From the NCBI GenBank assembly GCA_022494885.1, contig JAGVSM010000867.1, forward strand, positions 1 to 64,000: a DNA stretch of 64,000 bases, in the 5' to 3' direction. Positions within the stretch are counted from its first letter, which is position 1. Every line of letters starts with the position of its first letter. The notes under the pieces are model-generated. The model did not search any database, had not been told where the DNA came from, and saw only the letters and a program-made list of their open reading frames with translations. Below are positions 1 through 12,500 of this stretch, in pieces. The stretch is from Micrasema longulum (taxonomy: Eukaryota > Arthropoda > Insecta > Trichoptera > Brachycentridae). The position numbers were made by a program, and so were the translations under genes.

Positions 1-586
1 GAGATCATCCGCACTCTCTAGCGGCCAAACGTCGCCTCCCGGAACCCAATTCAAATCCCAAATTTACGCTGCCTCACCCTGTATGTAATGCGTTTGCATT
101 CACTTCAGTTTGCAATAATTTAGTCTTACAATTTGGTGTTTAATTTATTTGTATAAAACAATGAGTAAGTGTTGTTTTGTTATACTTTTTTATTTGTCAG
201 TTATTTTAATTATTTTTTCTTATTCTACTATCAAACCATGCCAAATATTTTATCATATTCTCATTACTATGATTTTTTAAGTTTTTCTGCACCTGTGATG
301 TCACTAGTTCCCGTCGGTGAGTTGTTGTGATATTTAAAAGTAGAGCCCCGTAGCTGTCAAAATATACTAAACGTGACAAAAATGGCTTTCCGGAAACCGG
401 AAATCTATCACAACACATGTCAATTCTGTAATTGATTGATTGATTCATAAGAACTTGTGATGTTTTCATTTTTATTAATTTTTGAGACACTTTGCCGTAC
501 AATAAAACGCTCTATCACATTTTTTATATCCAACTGTAGCACTGAAATTCAACACTAAAAATATGGTCAACCAAATTTCTCCGCAG
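1..586 (+). other. CAP-D2 intron (partial) with interspersed repeat copy
   Basis: Intron sequence before the first visible CAP-D2 exon, ending in the acceptor tttctccgcag. From about 225 to 540 it is a diverged copy of the repeat also present at 4138-4570. No coding exon is recognisable in 1-225. Confidence 0.6.
225..540. repeat. Interspersed repeat family R1, copy 1
   Basis: Colinear with 4138-4570. Shared blocks include tactatcaaac near the left edge, atgattttttaa, the GTGAc/aTCAC...GTCGGTGAGT block, CCGGAAAC(C/T)GGAAATCTAT and CATTTTTTATATCCAA at the right edge. No protein was recognised; it may be the end of a nonautonomous element. Confidence 0.65.
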
Positions 587-3500
587 ATGGTTCAACTGTA
601 CGAGCACGCCGTGCTGCCGATCTGCGCGGGAGTCGCGCAGCTGGTGCAGGGGTGGGGGCTGGGCGGGCTGGTGGCGCGGCTGGTGCGCGAGGTAGGCGAG
701 GCGCTAGGCTCGGATGGTGTGAGCCCCGAGGGCGCCGGAGACTCAGCTCCCGCACAGCGCCACTGTGCCACACTACTAGCCGAGCTCACGCAGCTGCTGC
801 CCGCACACATGATTCCTGCCGCGCAGGCTATGCGCTGCTACTTGGACAATGATGAGGTGAATATATTGCTCGACTTATAATAACACTAACATTAAAATTA
901 ATTCCATTGAAATGGTGAAATATTTGTAGAATTCAGAACTTTTTTTTGTTTCTACTTTTATTGGTATTTTCGTTAAGTTATTTTCTGAAGGACTTTTTAA
1001 AAAAGTGAATAATTTATTTAAACTTTTCGCACCTCAAAAATTCACTTTTACAGGAGAGCAGTTTTACCCGCATTCACGTTATATGTAAACTAACATTAAT
1101 TCGCAAACACAATGTAAAATTTGCTCACTTGTGCCATCTAGTTTTAACAATAGCGCCCTTGAGGTGATTTTCTTAATAAAATAATGGTCACTGTGCCTTT
1201 ATTATTTGTTAAATTTTTTAAAAAGTAAGAAATTGGCAATTTTGTTTTTAAGGCCACATAAATATATTTTTGAATTGTGCCGTTAATTTTGCAGATAGGA
1301 AATATATTCATTAACATTTCTTCATATTTAAATAAAACATGACAATTTTGTACCTGTGCCATTATTATCGCTCAAGTGGGAATTGAACATTATTTAGTGC
1401 TTATTTAAGATGTCTTTTGTTTAACTGAAAACTTGTTACTTGTGTACCTATTTGTGTCTCATTAGGGGAAAGGTTGATAAAAAGAAACTTTTCGAAAATA
1501 AATTTTTAGAATAATTATTGTATGTGCATTATCTAAAAACCTACAAGTTTGCTAGTGAAAATTCTCGGTGGAAGTTCTTTATAAAGATACCAGTCTCGAA
1601 GATTCTGGACGCAGAACAGCAAGTTGCATTTTTAACAAAAATCAGTTTTCAATGTTTTTATGTCTGCCAACATACTATGTATTAAGTAAGCTTTATAAGT
1701 GAATTTAGAATCTGTTATGGATAATTCTTATTTGTGCAGAAGTATTTTAATTGAAAAATGTATTTAATTTTCTAGTATTATTGCTCTCCTAAAATTTTTT
1801 GGAAAATGCAATTAAAATAGATCTGTATCATCCCGTCAATGAATTATAGGGAGTGACATCTTACAATGAAGTTTTTTCTGTTATCCTTTAATAAATACTT
1901 TTAAAACTCACAAAACTATATAGTATTATTAAATTAAAGGGCTTATAAGTATTATTATTCCTGTTTATGCCAGTGTTACCCTTTGCGCTGCAGTGTACTG
2001 GGAATGATGTGTGAAATTCTGTGCCGAGAACTGAAGGGAGAAGGCCAGTCTGATGAGAGACGTGCCATGAGAGATGATTTTCTAGACGATCTTGAAGAGC
2101 ATCTTCATGATGTATCTGCTTATGTCAGATCTAAGGTAAATTATGTATACTGACAAATGTACAATCCCAGCTTATTTAGTATATCGTACTGGGTTGTGAT
2201 CCCGTGGCTAGTGCCGCGGATCAGAGGTCCGTGGTTCGAATCCCACCCTACACAACTTGATTCCCATTTTCTAATAGTGAGTTATTTAGAACTTGCCGAA
2301 AATGCCGCCCAAAATGGAAATATTTAGGTAAATCATAAGAATGCAAATACTTTTTTTTTATTAAAAAAAAAAAGAATAATTTTATTCTTATCACAGACAC
2401 GAGTTACAACATTCCTTTGGAATTACTACGAAATTCTCAGTAACTGAAATTAGTTAAAGTTTTAAAAAAAAATACATGAATTAAAAAATTGGCAGTCGAT
2501 GATTGTACCTGTAACAAGGGTTAACAACAATTATTTATTTTAATCTTTTATTATTATTAAATTACACAAATATGTACTGTCGACCAGTACCAGAAAACAG
2601 GTCTTCCATTGTGATAGCAGTTACTACAGTGTAAATAAAGTCTAAAATGGAGATCAAAAAGTGCTTCAATTATTAATTAAAACAACAATTTATTTTCAAA
2701 GGTATTACAAAATTGGTGTAGACTTCAGAGAGAAGGATGTGTTCCTTTAATCCGACAGCAACGTGTATTAGCACGGGGTATTGGGCGCTTACAGGACAAG
2801 GCCACTCTAGTACGGAAGAATGCTGTGCAGCTTCTTAAGGTAAAACAAAACTTAATTACTGTCAATAAGAAAAAGAAGGTGTTAGTTTTTAAAAATAAAT
2901 TTGATTTAAGATATCTAAAATGTATCAGTTCTGTTTGCCTTTTTGCAATAATGTGTGTATGAAACATTTTAAAAACAATGCTTGGAAAAAATGGATGCTA
3001 ACTGTTTATTAGTATTGGGACAATTTATTTTCTTCATGTTCATAATTATGCAAAGATAAAAATGTCCCCACTTGAGCATAAGCTTGGATCAAAGATGTGA
3101 TAATTTTTCAAATATTAGTTATTTGATTCCTAAAAATTAAATTCTCCGAACTAAGATATTAAATTTTCCAAAAATTTTGTGGTTGACAGTAATTTTTTTT
3201 ACAGGTTTTTATTGAACATAATCCATTCTCTGCTCAACTAAAATTAAATATCTTAGAAGAAGAGTTAACAAAAGAAAAAGCTATTTTGGAAGCTCTACAA
3301 CAGAAGCTAAATCCAGGGGTGGATCCACAGCTCGAAAAGAAATGGAACGATATTAAAGATGAGTTAAAGAGCGTGATTGGGAGTAAAATAGACCAACCGA
3401 CGCAGGATGATCCTCCCCTGTCACAAGGTACTGTAAATGATGCATACGCCACCATCCGGAAGTTGTTACACGACGAAAATTATTTCCAAGCATTTATGGT

Positions 3501-6500
3501 CATCCGACATGCAGAAAGAATGTATCCAGAAGCGAAACTCCTCAGGTGCGAAATGGATAAGAAAGATCAGGTAAATATTTGTATTTTAATTACAGTAAAA
3601 TGACTGATTTACTTGAATTCCCAACATTTTAAACGTTTCCCAACAAAAGAATTTCTGATTGCAGTTTATTTATGGCAAGACCAGTCACGGAAGATGTATT
3701 TATGTTTGATTGAATTAATTTCAGATTTCTTACTTTATTGCCCTTCTGCACAATGTATTTGTCGCCGACAACAAAAGTGGAGAATTCTCCGATGCAGAGG
3801 AATCGGAGCTCATTACCAAACTGGAAGAGAAGGAGAATGTGGTTGCATTTCTCGAGGAATCCATTTCCTTCAGCAAACTTGTCCAGCAAGCTGTTCCCCT
3901 GGTGTATACCCTGCTCATGTCCAAACAGGCCACGGATGTGTATGAGGCTATTGACTTCTTCACCACGGCGCACAGTTTCAATATCGAGACAGCCTCTCTT
4001 GGCATTATGGGAATGTTGCAACTCGTCTGGTCTCCTGATCAGGTATTTACTATCCACAAAAGAGATGTTTTAATATTTACAAAATTTTATGGATTTGATT
4101 ACATGTAATTTTTTTTAAATATTTCCAATCATGTTCAGCGCTACTATCAAACTAATGCAAAAAATCTTATGTATCGTATTATCATCGCTATGATTTTTTA
4201 AAGTTAAGTTTTGTAATTTTATAAATCCCCTACGAAAGCACACCGCTCGTGACATCACAAGTTCAGTCGGTGAGTGTTTCTGACATGCAAAATTTGAACC
4301 CCCTACAATTATAAAAACATAATATTTGTACTCACGAAATGTCAAAAAACATGGGTACCCCGGAAACTGGAAATCTATTGTCGGTTGCCACAACAACATA
4401 ACAACGCTATAATTTATTGATGGTAACAACTTCGGGTTGTAAACACTTACACCTGTAAAGTTGCAAAGTAGTTTATTTAATTTTTTCATGCATTTTTGAA
4501 AAATTTTGCCGCAAAATCAAATGTTCTAATTTCTACCACGTGTAAAAAAACATTTTTTATATCCAATTTCTCGAATCATTGAACTTCCTCGTTGCAAAGG
4601 AGACAGAAGGCATCTCTGTATTATTTATATTTCCTAATATTTGTAATTTTTTTATATATATTGGAATTTTTGTTTATTAAGATTAATGAAATTACAGGAA
4701 AAAAAGGATGCAGTGGAAAAAGCATATCGGCAGATGTACTTAATATGTGAAGGAGGCACAGAACGGGTTCAAGCTGGGGCTGCTGCTAATAAGTTGCTCC
4801 GGCTGGTTAAGGGAGCCAACAGGGGCCACGCTGCTGCCTTGCAGGCTTTACTGGCGCGCTGGATGCAGGAGGGCCACGTGGGACCACCCCTTATTCAGGT
4901 ATGTATGAGATGACCTACTCTGGCTATAATTTAATAATTTTTAATTTTACAACAACAACAAACCATCATGCCGTTTCTCCGTAAGTGTAGGCAAAGAGGA
5001 TAGAACACCATATCACTTTGTCTTTGCATATATACTTCGTTTCCTCTATGGTCTCAAATTTCTTGCCATAGAAAAAAATCTTAAAATAATTTCATCACAA
5101 ACTCCTTTCTTTCTTTCTATTTTGTCGATAATGCTTATCTCAGCCTTACATAATGTACGTATCTCGTCATTTGTGCACCTAACATACATAATTTTACCAC
5201 ACATTTGCCTGAGATCGCATTTTGACAGCATTCAGCCTACTTTCATCCTGGTTTTTCCAATTCCATACTTTGCTCCCATACACGAGGGTCATCATTTATT
5301 TGATTATGCCTTTTAATTTAATCTTGTGTGTTTGATTTCATCAGGTGCTTTGGGAAATTTTTACTAAGAAGCACGAAGAAGCCACTGACGAAGATAGTGT
5401 CGCCGCACTGAGTCTTCTCGTGATGCTGGCCAAAGCTAAATCCTCCGTAGCTTCTGCCAACTTAGAGATTATTCAAAACTTTGGACTGAAGGGGAATTAC
5501 AAAACCAGAGTACTATCCATGCAGATGCTCTTGACGATGGGACAATCACAACGACGGATGCAAACAGATGCTCCGCTCCTGCAGAGCATTCTAGATACGA
5601 CATTGGAAGCTTTCTTCCAAATGGAAAACTTTGCATCTCTGGGAACCAATGCTGTAGACGTGTTTTATGTGCTTTGTGATACGCCGGATTTGCTGTGTGT
5701 TAAACTGTTGAAAGAGATAACGCAGAAAATGAGGGAAACCTACCCCGAGGAACATGACATAGCCTCCTTCCCTATTGAATATTTGAGTAGATTGATAGTC
5801 CTGTTGGGTCATATCGCCCTGCAGCAACTTATTTACTTGGATGTTACAGTGTACGGAGAATTACGAAGGCGAAATGAGGTAGGAAACCAACATTTACCAT
5901 ATAATATGTTCTATGTGAATAAACTGCTGTATCTATATATTCTGTATGCATATATTTTAAGTGTTTTATGAATATAATTTATTTAAATCACTAATTTAAT
6001 TTTGTAATTGAAAAGATCTGCTGCAAGAATGTTATCATTATCAATTATAAATGATGAGAAGCAAACATTATGTGTTTATGTATATTTTATATATACATAG
6101 ATTCTTCTCCTTTATTCCCTTTCTACACCTAATGGTGTATAAGGCAGTACACCGACCAGGACACCAACCAGGCAGGACACAAACCACAGCATACCTATAA
6201 CATGTAGGTAAGATGATCAGTCTTACGCTTCAGGTGCCAGAATATATTTAAAAGGCTTTGACAATTGTTAAACACACAACAACTATTTCTATGAGTTTCC
6301 AAGATATTTACTTCTAGAAGTGCAGGATTTTAAGTCTTTGGCCTTATAACTTATCTCAATGTGCATATTTTTTCACTGCGAAATTTGATTTTTATTTTTT
6401 AAAAACTGATGGATATTGTGATGGTTTTCTAGATTCGTGAACAGAGAAAAGTTGCTGGTGCAAAAAACAACATAGCAGTTGCTAAAAATCGCAAGAGTGG

Positions 6501-9500
6501 AAAAATTGGTGAGATTACTCTTAATAGCAGTTCTACAAGTGCTTCTAGCAGGTTACGCGCACTGAATATATCACAACAGGTACGCAATAGTATGATTTTA
6601 AAGAGAAATATCACTTGTAAAAGTCTTTTTAAAAAAGAAAAGGATGATTTAATTATTATGTTGGATTATGGTCAAGAAACATTAATAGTGTCACAGTACA
6701 CATTTTGTCTGAGATATTCTATAAATCTTCCAAGTGGTTCTGAAATCGACCGGAAGCTGAGTCTCATTTACAATAATAATATTTAGCCTCTTTAATAATA
6801 TTTAGCCTCGATTAATAATATTAGCCTCTATTAATAATATTTAGCCTCTTTTGAAAAAAAATGGATATAAAACAAACACCACATTTCACACAAATGGAGT
6901 CCATGCGTTAAACATATTTTTGTCACATTTTGTTGTCCTGTCAGAAATTGTATTGTATATTGTGTTGTGTATGTAATTAGTGCTGTGTTAGGTTTATGTT
7001 TTTTGTAATAATATTAATTATACCAATATAGCACTGTGTGCACAACAATAAACTTAAACTAAATAAATAAATAAAATAACAAATAATTTACACTGTTATG
7101 AGAGTAAAATAAAATTAAGATCCTACAGATTACCATATTTTTTTCCTTTACAAAAGGGGTCACGTATTTAAAAAGTTTGTCTACTGTCTTTCAGGAGGCC
7201 GTGGATGGGGAGGAGGAGGACGAGGCGGGGCTCGAAGGGGCAGTGGCGGACGACGCCGACGCGGAGCTGGTGCGGGCCGTGTGCGAGGCGGAGCTGGTGG
7301 GAGGCGGTGCGGGGGGGCACATGGCGCGCGACGCCCTGCTGGCCGGCGCTGCGCCGCTGCTGCGCGCCTTGCTGGCCCCGGGAGTTGCGCCCGCCACGCC
7401 GCCTGGCCTCAGGGCCGCCGCCACGCTCGCCCTGTCCAGGTAAACCTGCTGTAAACGGCTCAGATTTGTTTCTCTCAGTTGACTATCGAGCTAACGAACT
7501 AACATATCCTATCGCTGCCAGGGTTGGGAAAATTGAACAGACAAATGACTATTCAATATGAGGAGGTAAAAACTGCCACCGTTCATGATCTTCGATTTTG
7601 AGAAAACCAACAAAACCAGTAGTGAATGGACTACAGTACTTCTCTATAATCCGGCATTTCACTTCTCTGGTTCTGTCAGTAATCCGGTGGTTTTAAACGG
7701 GTCTTCTATTTCAATGGAATAATGCAAACTATTGATTCAAAACTACACTTGTACTGTATTGAAAGTTAATTTTTTTTAGTTATTGTAGTTTTAGTTTACG
7801 TTAACACCTCGATTTCCTGTATGTACTAATGTAGTGTGTAATACAGTATTACAAACATATACAGTAAAAGCCCCTTTTTACACTTTCAAGGGAGCAACGA
7901 AAAAAAGTGTGAAACTGAAGTAAACGTTAAAGTGAGGAAATGAAAAATGTATGAAAAATAGTATGTATTATTTAAAAAATGCGTGTTTTTATTTATAAAA
8001 CTAATAAGCGATTTCATCAAGATATGTAAGTAAATTTGTATAGTTTTTTTTTAAAGAATGTTATTAATTAGTTTTTTTTTTCAAAAATATATTTACCTTT
8101 CATGAATGATTAGAACACATTTAGGAAGTGCCATAATACAACACATTCATTTACACAATAATTTACTACTATAGTAAATATAATATATCACTGTTATAGT
8201 AATACATATGTAGGTCCTTGTCTACAAAAATTTGGATAAACTCAAAACATTGTTGATATATGTAGTTATTATAATAAAAAAACTAAAAAGATTTTTCACA
8301 ATTTATATTTAAAGTTGAATACAAAAATTAAAATAAAACAGCCTTTATAAGAAAAAAAATTGTTTGAAAATGAAATAACATGACTGAATACTGAGCGATA
8401 AAACGACACATACGACAAGCGCAGCGACAAAGCGAGAAAAAACACAGATTGTATATGAATAAACAATAAACGCATCAAAAATGAAAAGCTCGGTAAACCC
8501 AGAAGCCGGCCTCGTGGTGTAATGGTCAGCGCGTTAGCCTGCCGTGCAAGAGGTCTCGGGTTCGATTCCCGACATGGTTGATACGAAATATTTACTTTAA
8601 ATTTGTTTTCACACTAGATCATTTCATAGTCCCTGGACTAGTACCTGAAGGGTAAGACTGATCATCTTACCTTCATCTAGCAAAAATGATCAAGATACGC
8701 TGTGATTGGTGTACCAATGCAGTGCCCTATGCACCATTAGGCGTGGAAAGGGAATGATGATGAAACCCAGAAGCCGTTTGCCATCAGCGGCTGTATTTGT
8801 ACGCCATAAAATAATCACACACAGATACAAAATTAATCTCATTAGGACGAATTTGTTCTAATAACATGTGGGAATGCGTTAAAAATAGTCTTTATGTTCT
8901 TAACCAGACGAGCAGAAAATCATTTTAAGTAACATGTCAGTATGGCGAATTTCATTTGAAAACATATGAGAAATTGACCCTAAACAGCGATAAACAAACA
9001 GTAAAAAGAAGATCTATTACTCTACAGCCCTTTTGAATTTTGTTTCACATAATGGTTTAGCCTTTTTATGTATGTATTCTCGCGTAACATTGTTATTTCC
9101 TCTAGAATGTTCGGGACAGTTTCGGAAATTTTAAGACAATGCAGATAGCAAACTCACCCCTATTGACTACAGAGATGTTTGTCTATTCATACTATAGTTG
9201 CGTGTATAATATATTCGCTTAGAAAGGTTGCGTCGTTTACGTACTTTTATCGTGTTAGGTAGAATAATGCAATAATGCGGCATTTTGGTGTTGACCTCCT
9301 TGAGTTTTATGACACAAGGAATGTATTTCAAAAAATCTTGAACGTAAAACCGGGGTTTTGAATAATTTTAAAAACGTTAATTCGGTGTAAATTTGTATGA
9401 GAATGTATGAAAAAAAATGGGACTCGAACATTTTGGCGTAAAAAGCGGGAAAACGTAAAAAAGGGGTTTTACTGTATGTATACAATAAAACATAGCTTCT

Positions 9501-12500
9501 GCTGTTTAAATGCGTCATTATTAGTGGTTTCCAGTAATCCGGCAGTGTTCTGGTCTGATATCGACAATAGACGGATCAAATGTGTTATGAAAAAAAATTA
9601 GACGTAAAACCGGGGTTATGAAAAGCGTAAAAAACGTTAATTGGGGGAAAATTAAATGAGTATGTATGGAAAAAAATGAAACCTAAGTATTTCGGTATAA
9701 AAAGTGAGAAAACGTAAAATCGAGAAACGTAAAAACGAGGTTTTGCTGTATACATTTTCCGTACATATAATAACTATGCATTCAGTTAATGTAAAAATCA
9801 CTAAAATAAACTTAATATGCCTATCAGTTTCCGAATGTGACAGTTCCTTTGTAATGGCTTCAAAATAAACTAACACTAAATATTTTAAATCTTACCAAAT
9901 AACAAGTAGATACCCAACTCTGTGCAGGACTTTGGCCCAATGGAGTTGCGACTTATGTCTCATATAATTATAAGCTGTAAGTGAATAAATAAATTACCGA
10001 AAATACTTAATCTGTTAATATGTGTTTAGTGTTTTACGTCCAGACTACAGATTCTCAGAAAAGTAATAAGGGGTAGGTAGTACGCATTGGATTGAATTAT
10101 ATTTTTTATTGTTAAGCATTTTTAGTAAAGGACTTTTATTTCAATCTTAAATTTGGTTATTAATTATGGGAAGATTATTAATGACAGGCTTTTGAATTTC
10201 TAATTTTTCATAATTACCTAACTTTACGCCTCTATTACAAATATGTAAATCCATTATTACTATCAAAAGTGTGAATTTTTTTCAATTAGGTAATTAGCAA
10301 ATTCAGAAAAGTTATTATTATGAAATTTCTACTTGTTTTACCAACATAGAAGCTGGGGCATGAGTTGCTCTTGTTTAGTTTATCTACTTTATACTCTCTT
10401 CTTGTAATTAATGAAGCCGAATCATGAATGGAGAAGAGTTGTATATGTTTTTTATTTTCTCTTCTAGATTCATGCTGGTGTCTTCTACATTCTGTGAAGA
10501 TAACATGCAACTCCTAATGACAACTCTGAAGCACTCCTCTGATAGTACTGTTCGATGTAACATTGTCATGACCTTAGCAGATCTCACACTGAGATTCCCT
10601 AATGTTATTCAACCTTGGACTCATTTCATTTACGAAAGGTTTGTTCTTTTAATTATTGTTTTAAAAGCAAATAAATTCCTGTTATAGGGGATTGATATTA
10701 CAAAGTTGTAACTGCATATTCAGTTATTGAACTGTAGAGTTTTTATCAAGAAATAGCTACAAAAATCATCAATATTATCAAAAAAATAGTTTTTAGTTTT
10801 TCTAAAAGCAGCGATCATGGACAGTGGAAATTTTAATTTTAACCCCCTCAACTAAAAGTATATTTGTGCGGAAAGGTTGGAGGACTCGTGCGTGGAGGTG
10901 CGGCAGTGCACGGTGAAGATGCTGTCGTACCTGATCCTGCAGGAGATGGTGCGCGTGCGCGGCCAGGTGTCGGCTCTTGCCCGACGCGTGGTGGACACGG
11001 ATCCGAGCACGCGCACCATGGCCCGCCTGTTCTTCAAGCAGCTGGCCAGCAAGGGCAACTCGCTCTACAACGTCATCCCCGACATCATCTCCCGCCTCAG
11101 TGACCCCGACCTCCAGCTGCCGGAGGAGGACTTCAGAACCATTATAAAGTGAGTGTAAAGAAAGAAATATTAATGTCTAGGCTAGACTGGTCCAACCAAC
11201 AAAGTCACTAAGGGTCGCGAGATCTAAAAAGGTACAAATGAGGCGTGTTAAAACAAACTCCACGGTTCTCCACTTGTTTTCGTTTTTTACTTACTTTTAC
11301 GTACTTTTCCCGGACTGCAGGATAATTTGTTATTTTAGTTAATGATTGTTGTCAGAAGTTATATTTGATTGCGATTAATCGGTAAATTGTTGACTCCTTC
11401 TTCTTGCGGTGCTGTATCAGGTCCTCCCGACGTTGGCGATCACTACAGCGAAAGCATCTCGGTCTTGCGCTACTCCGAGGCCAGGACAACTGCTTGTTGG
11501 ATGTGTAGGATTTGGTTTGTTGAGGGCTGGAGTTTCTACCCCAGTTAGAGATTGACAGAGAAGACACGAGGTTGCTGTTTAATGCGTATTTATTACATGC
11601 CGAATAAGATACAGCACTTGGTTGTGTAGCACGAGCGTAGTGGCGATGATGGGTTGAAGAGACTGCACCTGAACTACATGCTGGGACTGAGTGACGTCGT
11701 CGAGCTGGACTGACTGACTGAATTAAACTTGTTGGGCTGACTGACTGGCGTTGCCACGCCCTGAGGTCTCTTTATAGGCGACGTTCCTTTGTTCTTCATG
11801 GTAGGGACGATGTGAATGTACTGCAGAACGATGATCCCGATTACATCTCCAATACTGATAGAGTTGCATTAAATGTGATATTGGATTCTACAGGAAATGA
11901 TGACATTGCTTTCTTCGGTCATCACATTATTTCAGGTGAAACCTTTTAGCACATGTGTGTCATCGATTATGGACTATGAACCCAACAGATGTACTCGCCA
12001 TAGTTATTCCTGGTAAAAGATGACCATAGTGGTTTCCAGTTGCCTTCTCTAGTGGATTTTTCTGTCGGGGTTACCTTGCCTTATTAGCTGGTTAGTTCTG
12101 GTTTGGAGGCGCCAGAAACTCACCTTTCGTCCTTTCTGCTGTGATCACTTCAATATGAATGTGATCCCATTGCCCGGGGTTCGCGACGTGGACGCTAACG
12201 AGTCTGACTAGTCAGTAGTGTTGCCGGTGGAATGCAACTGGGTATTCGCAGCATTCAATAGAATCACACTCTCCAGCAAGATGTGACTCACTGCGACCCT
12301 ATTGACGGTTTGAACCGTTCTAAAACTCCAATCTGTCTTACCATAGGAAGCCTGAAGACACCTTCTCTTCTCGTTCACACTTGTGTAAATTCTTATTATA
12401 TCTAATACCTTTTAACATGTATCCAGGAAGCACTCCGTTTTCTAACTTTTAAATGAAAATATTGAACAGAATTCTGAATCTGTTTTATTTACATATTTAA

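Noticed and set aside
587..589. ATG at 587 as the true CAP-D2 start
   Set aside because: It directly follows an acceptor and the residues after it align inside the CAP-D2 family, so the start is off-window.
567..852. Arg/Pro/Ala-rich frames on both strands near 600-850
   Set aside because: Alternate frames of the GC-rich CAP-D2 exon 587-856.
8509..8580. tRNA gene (B box GGGTTCGATTCCC, tRNA-like head)
   Set aside because: No full cloverleaf or acceptor stem; the same head recurs in many copies followed by the SINE body and flanked by target duplications.
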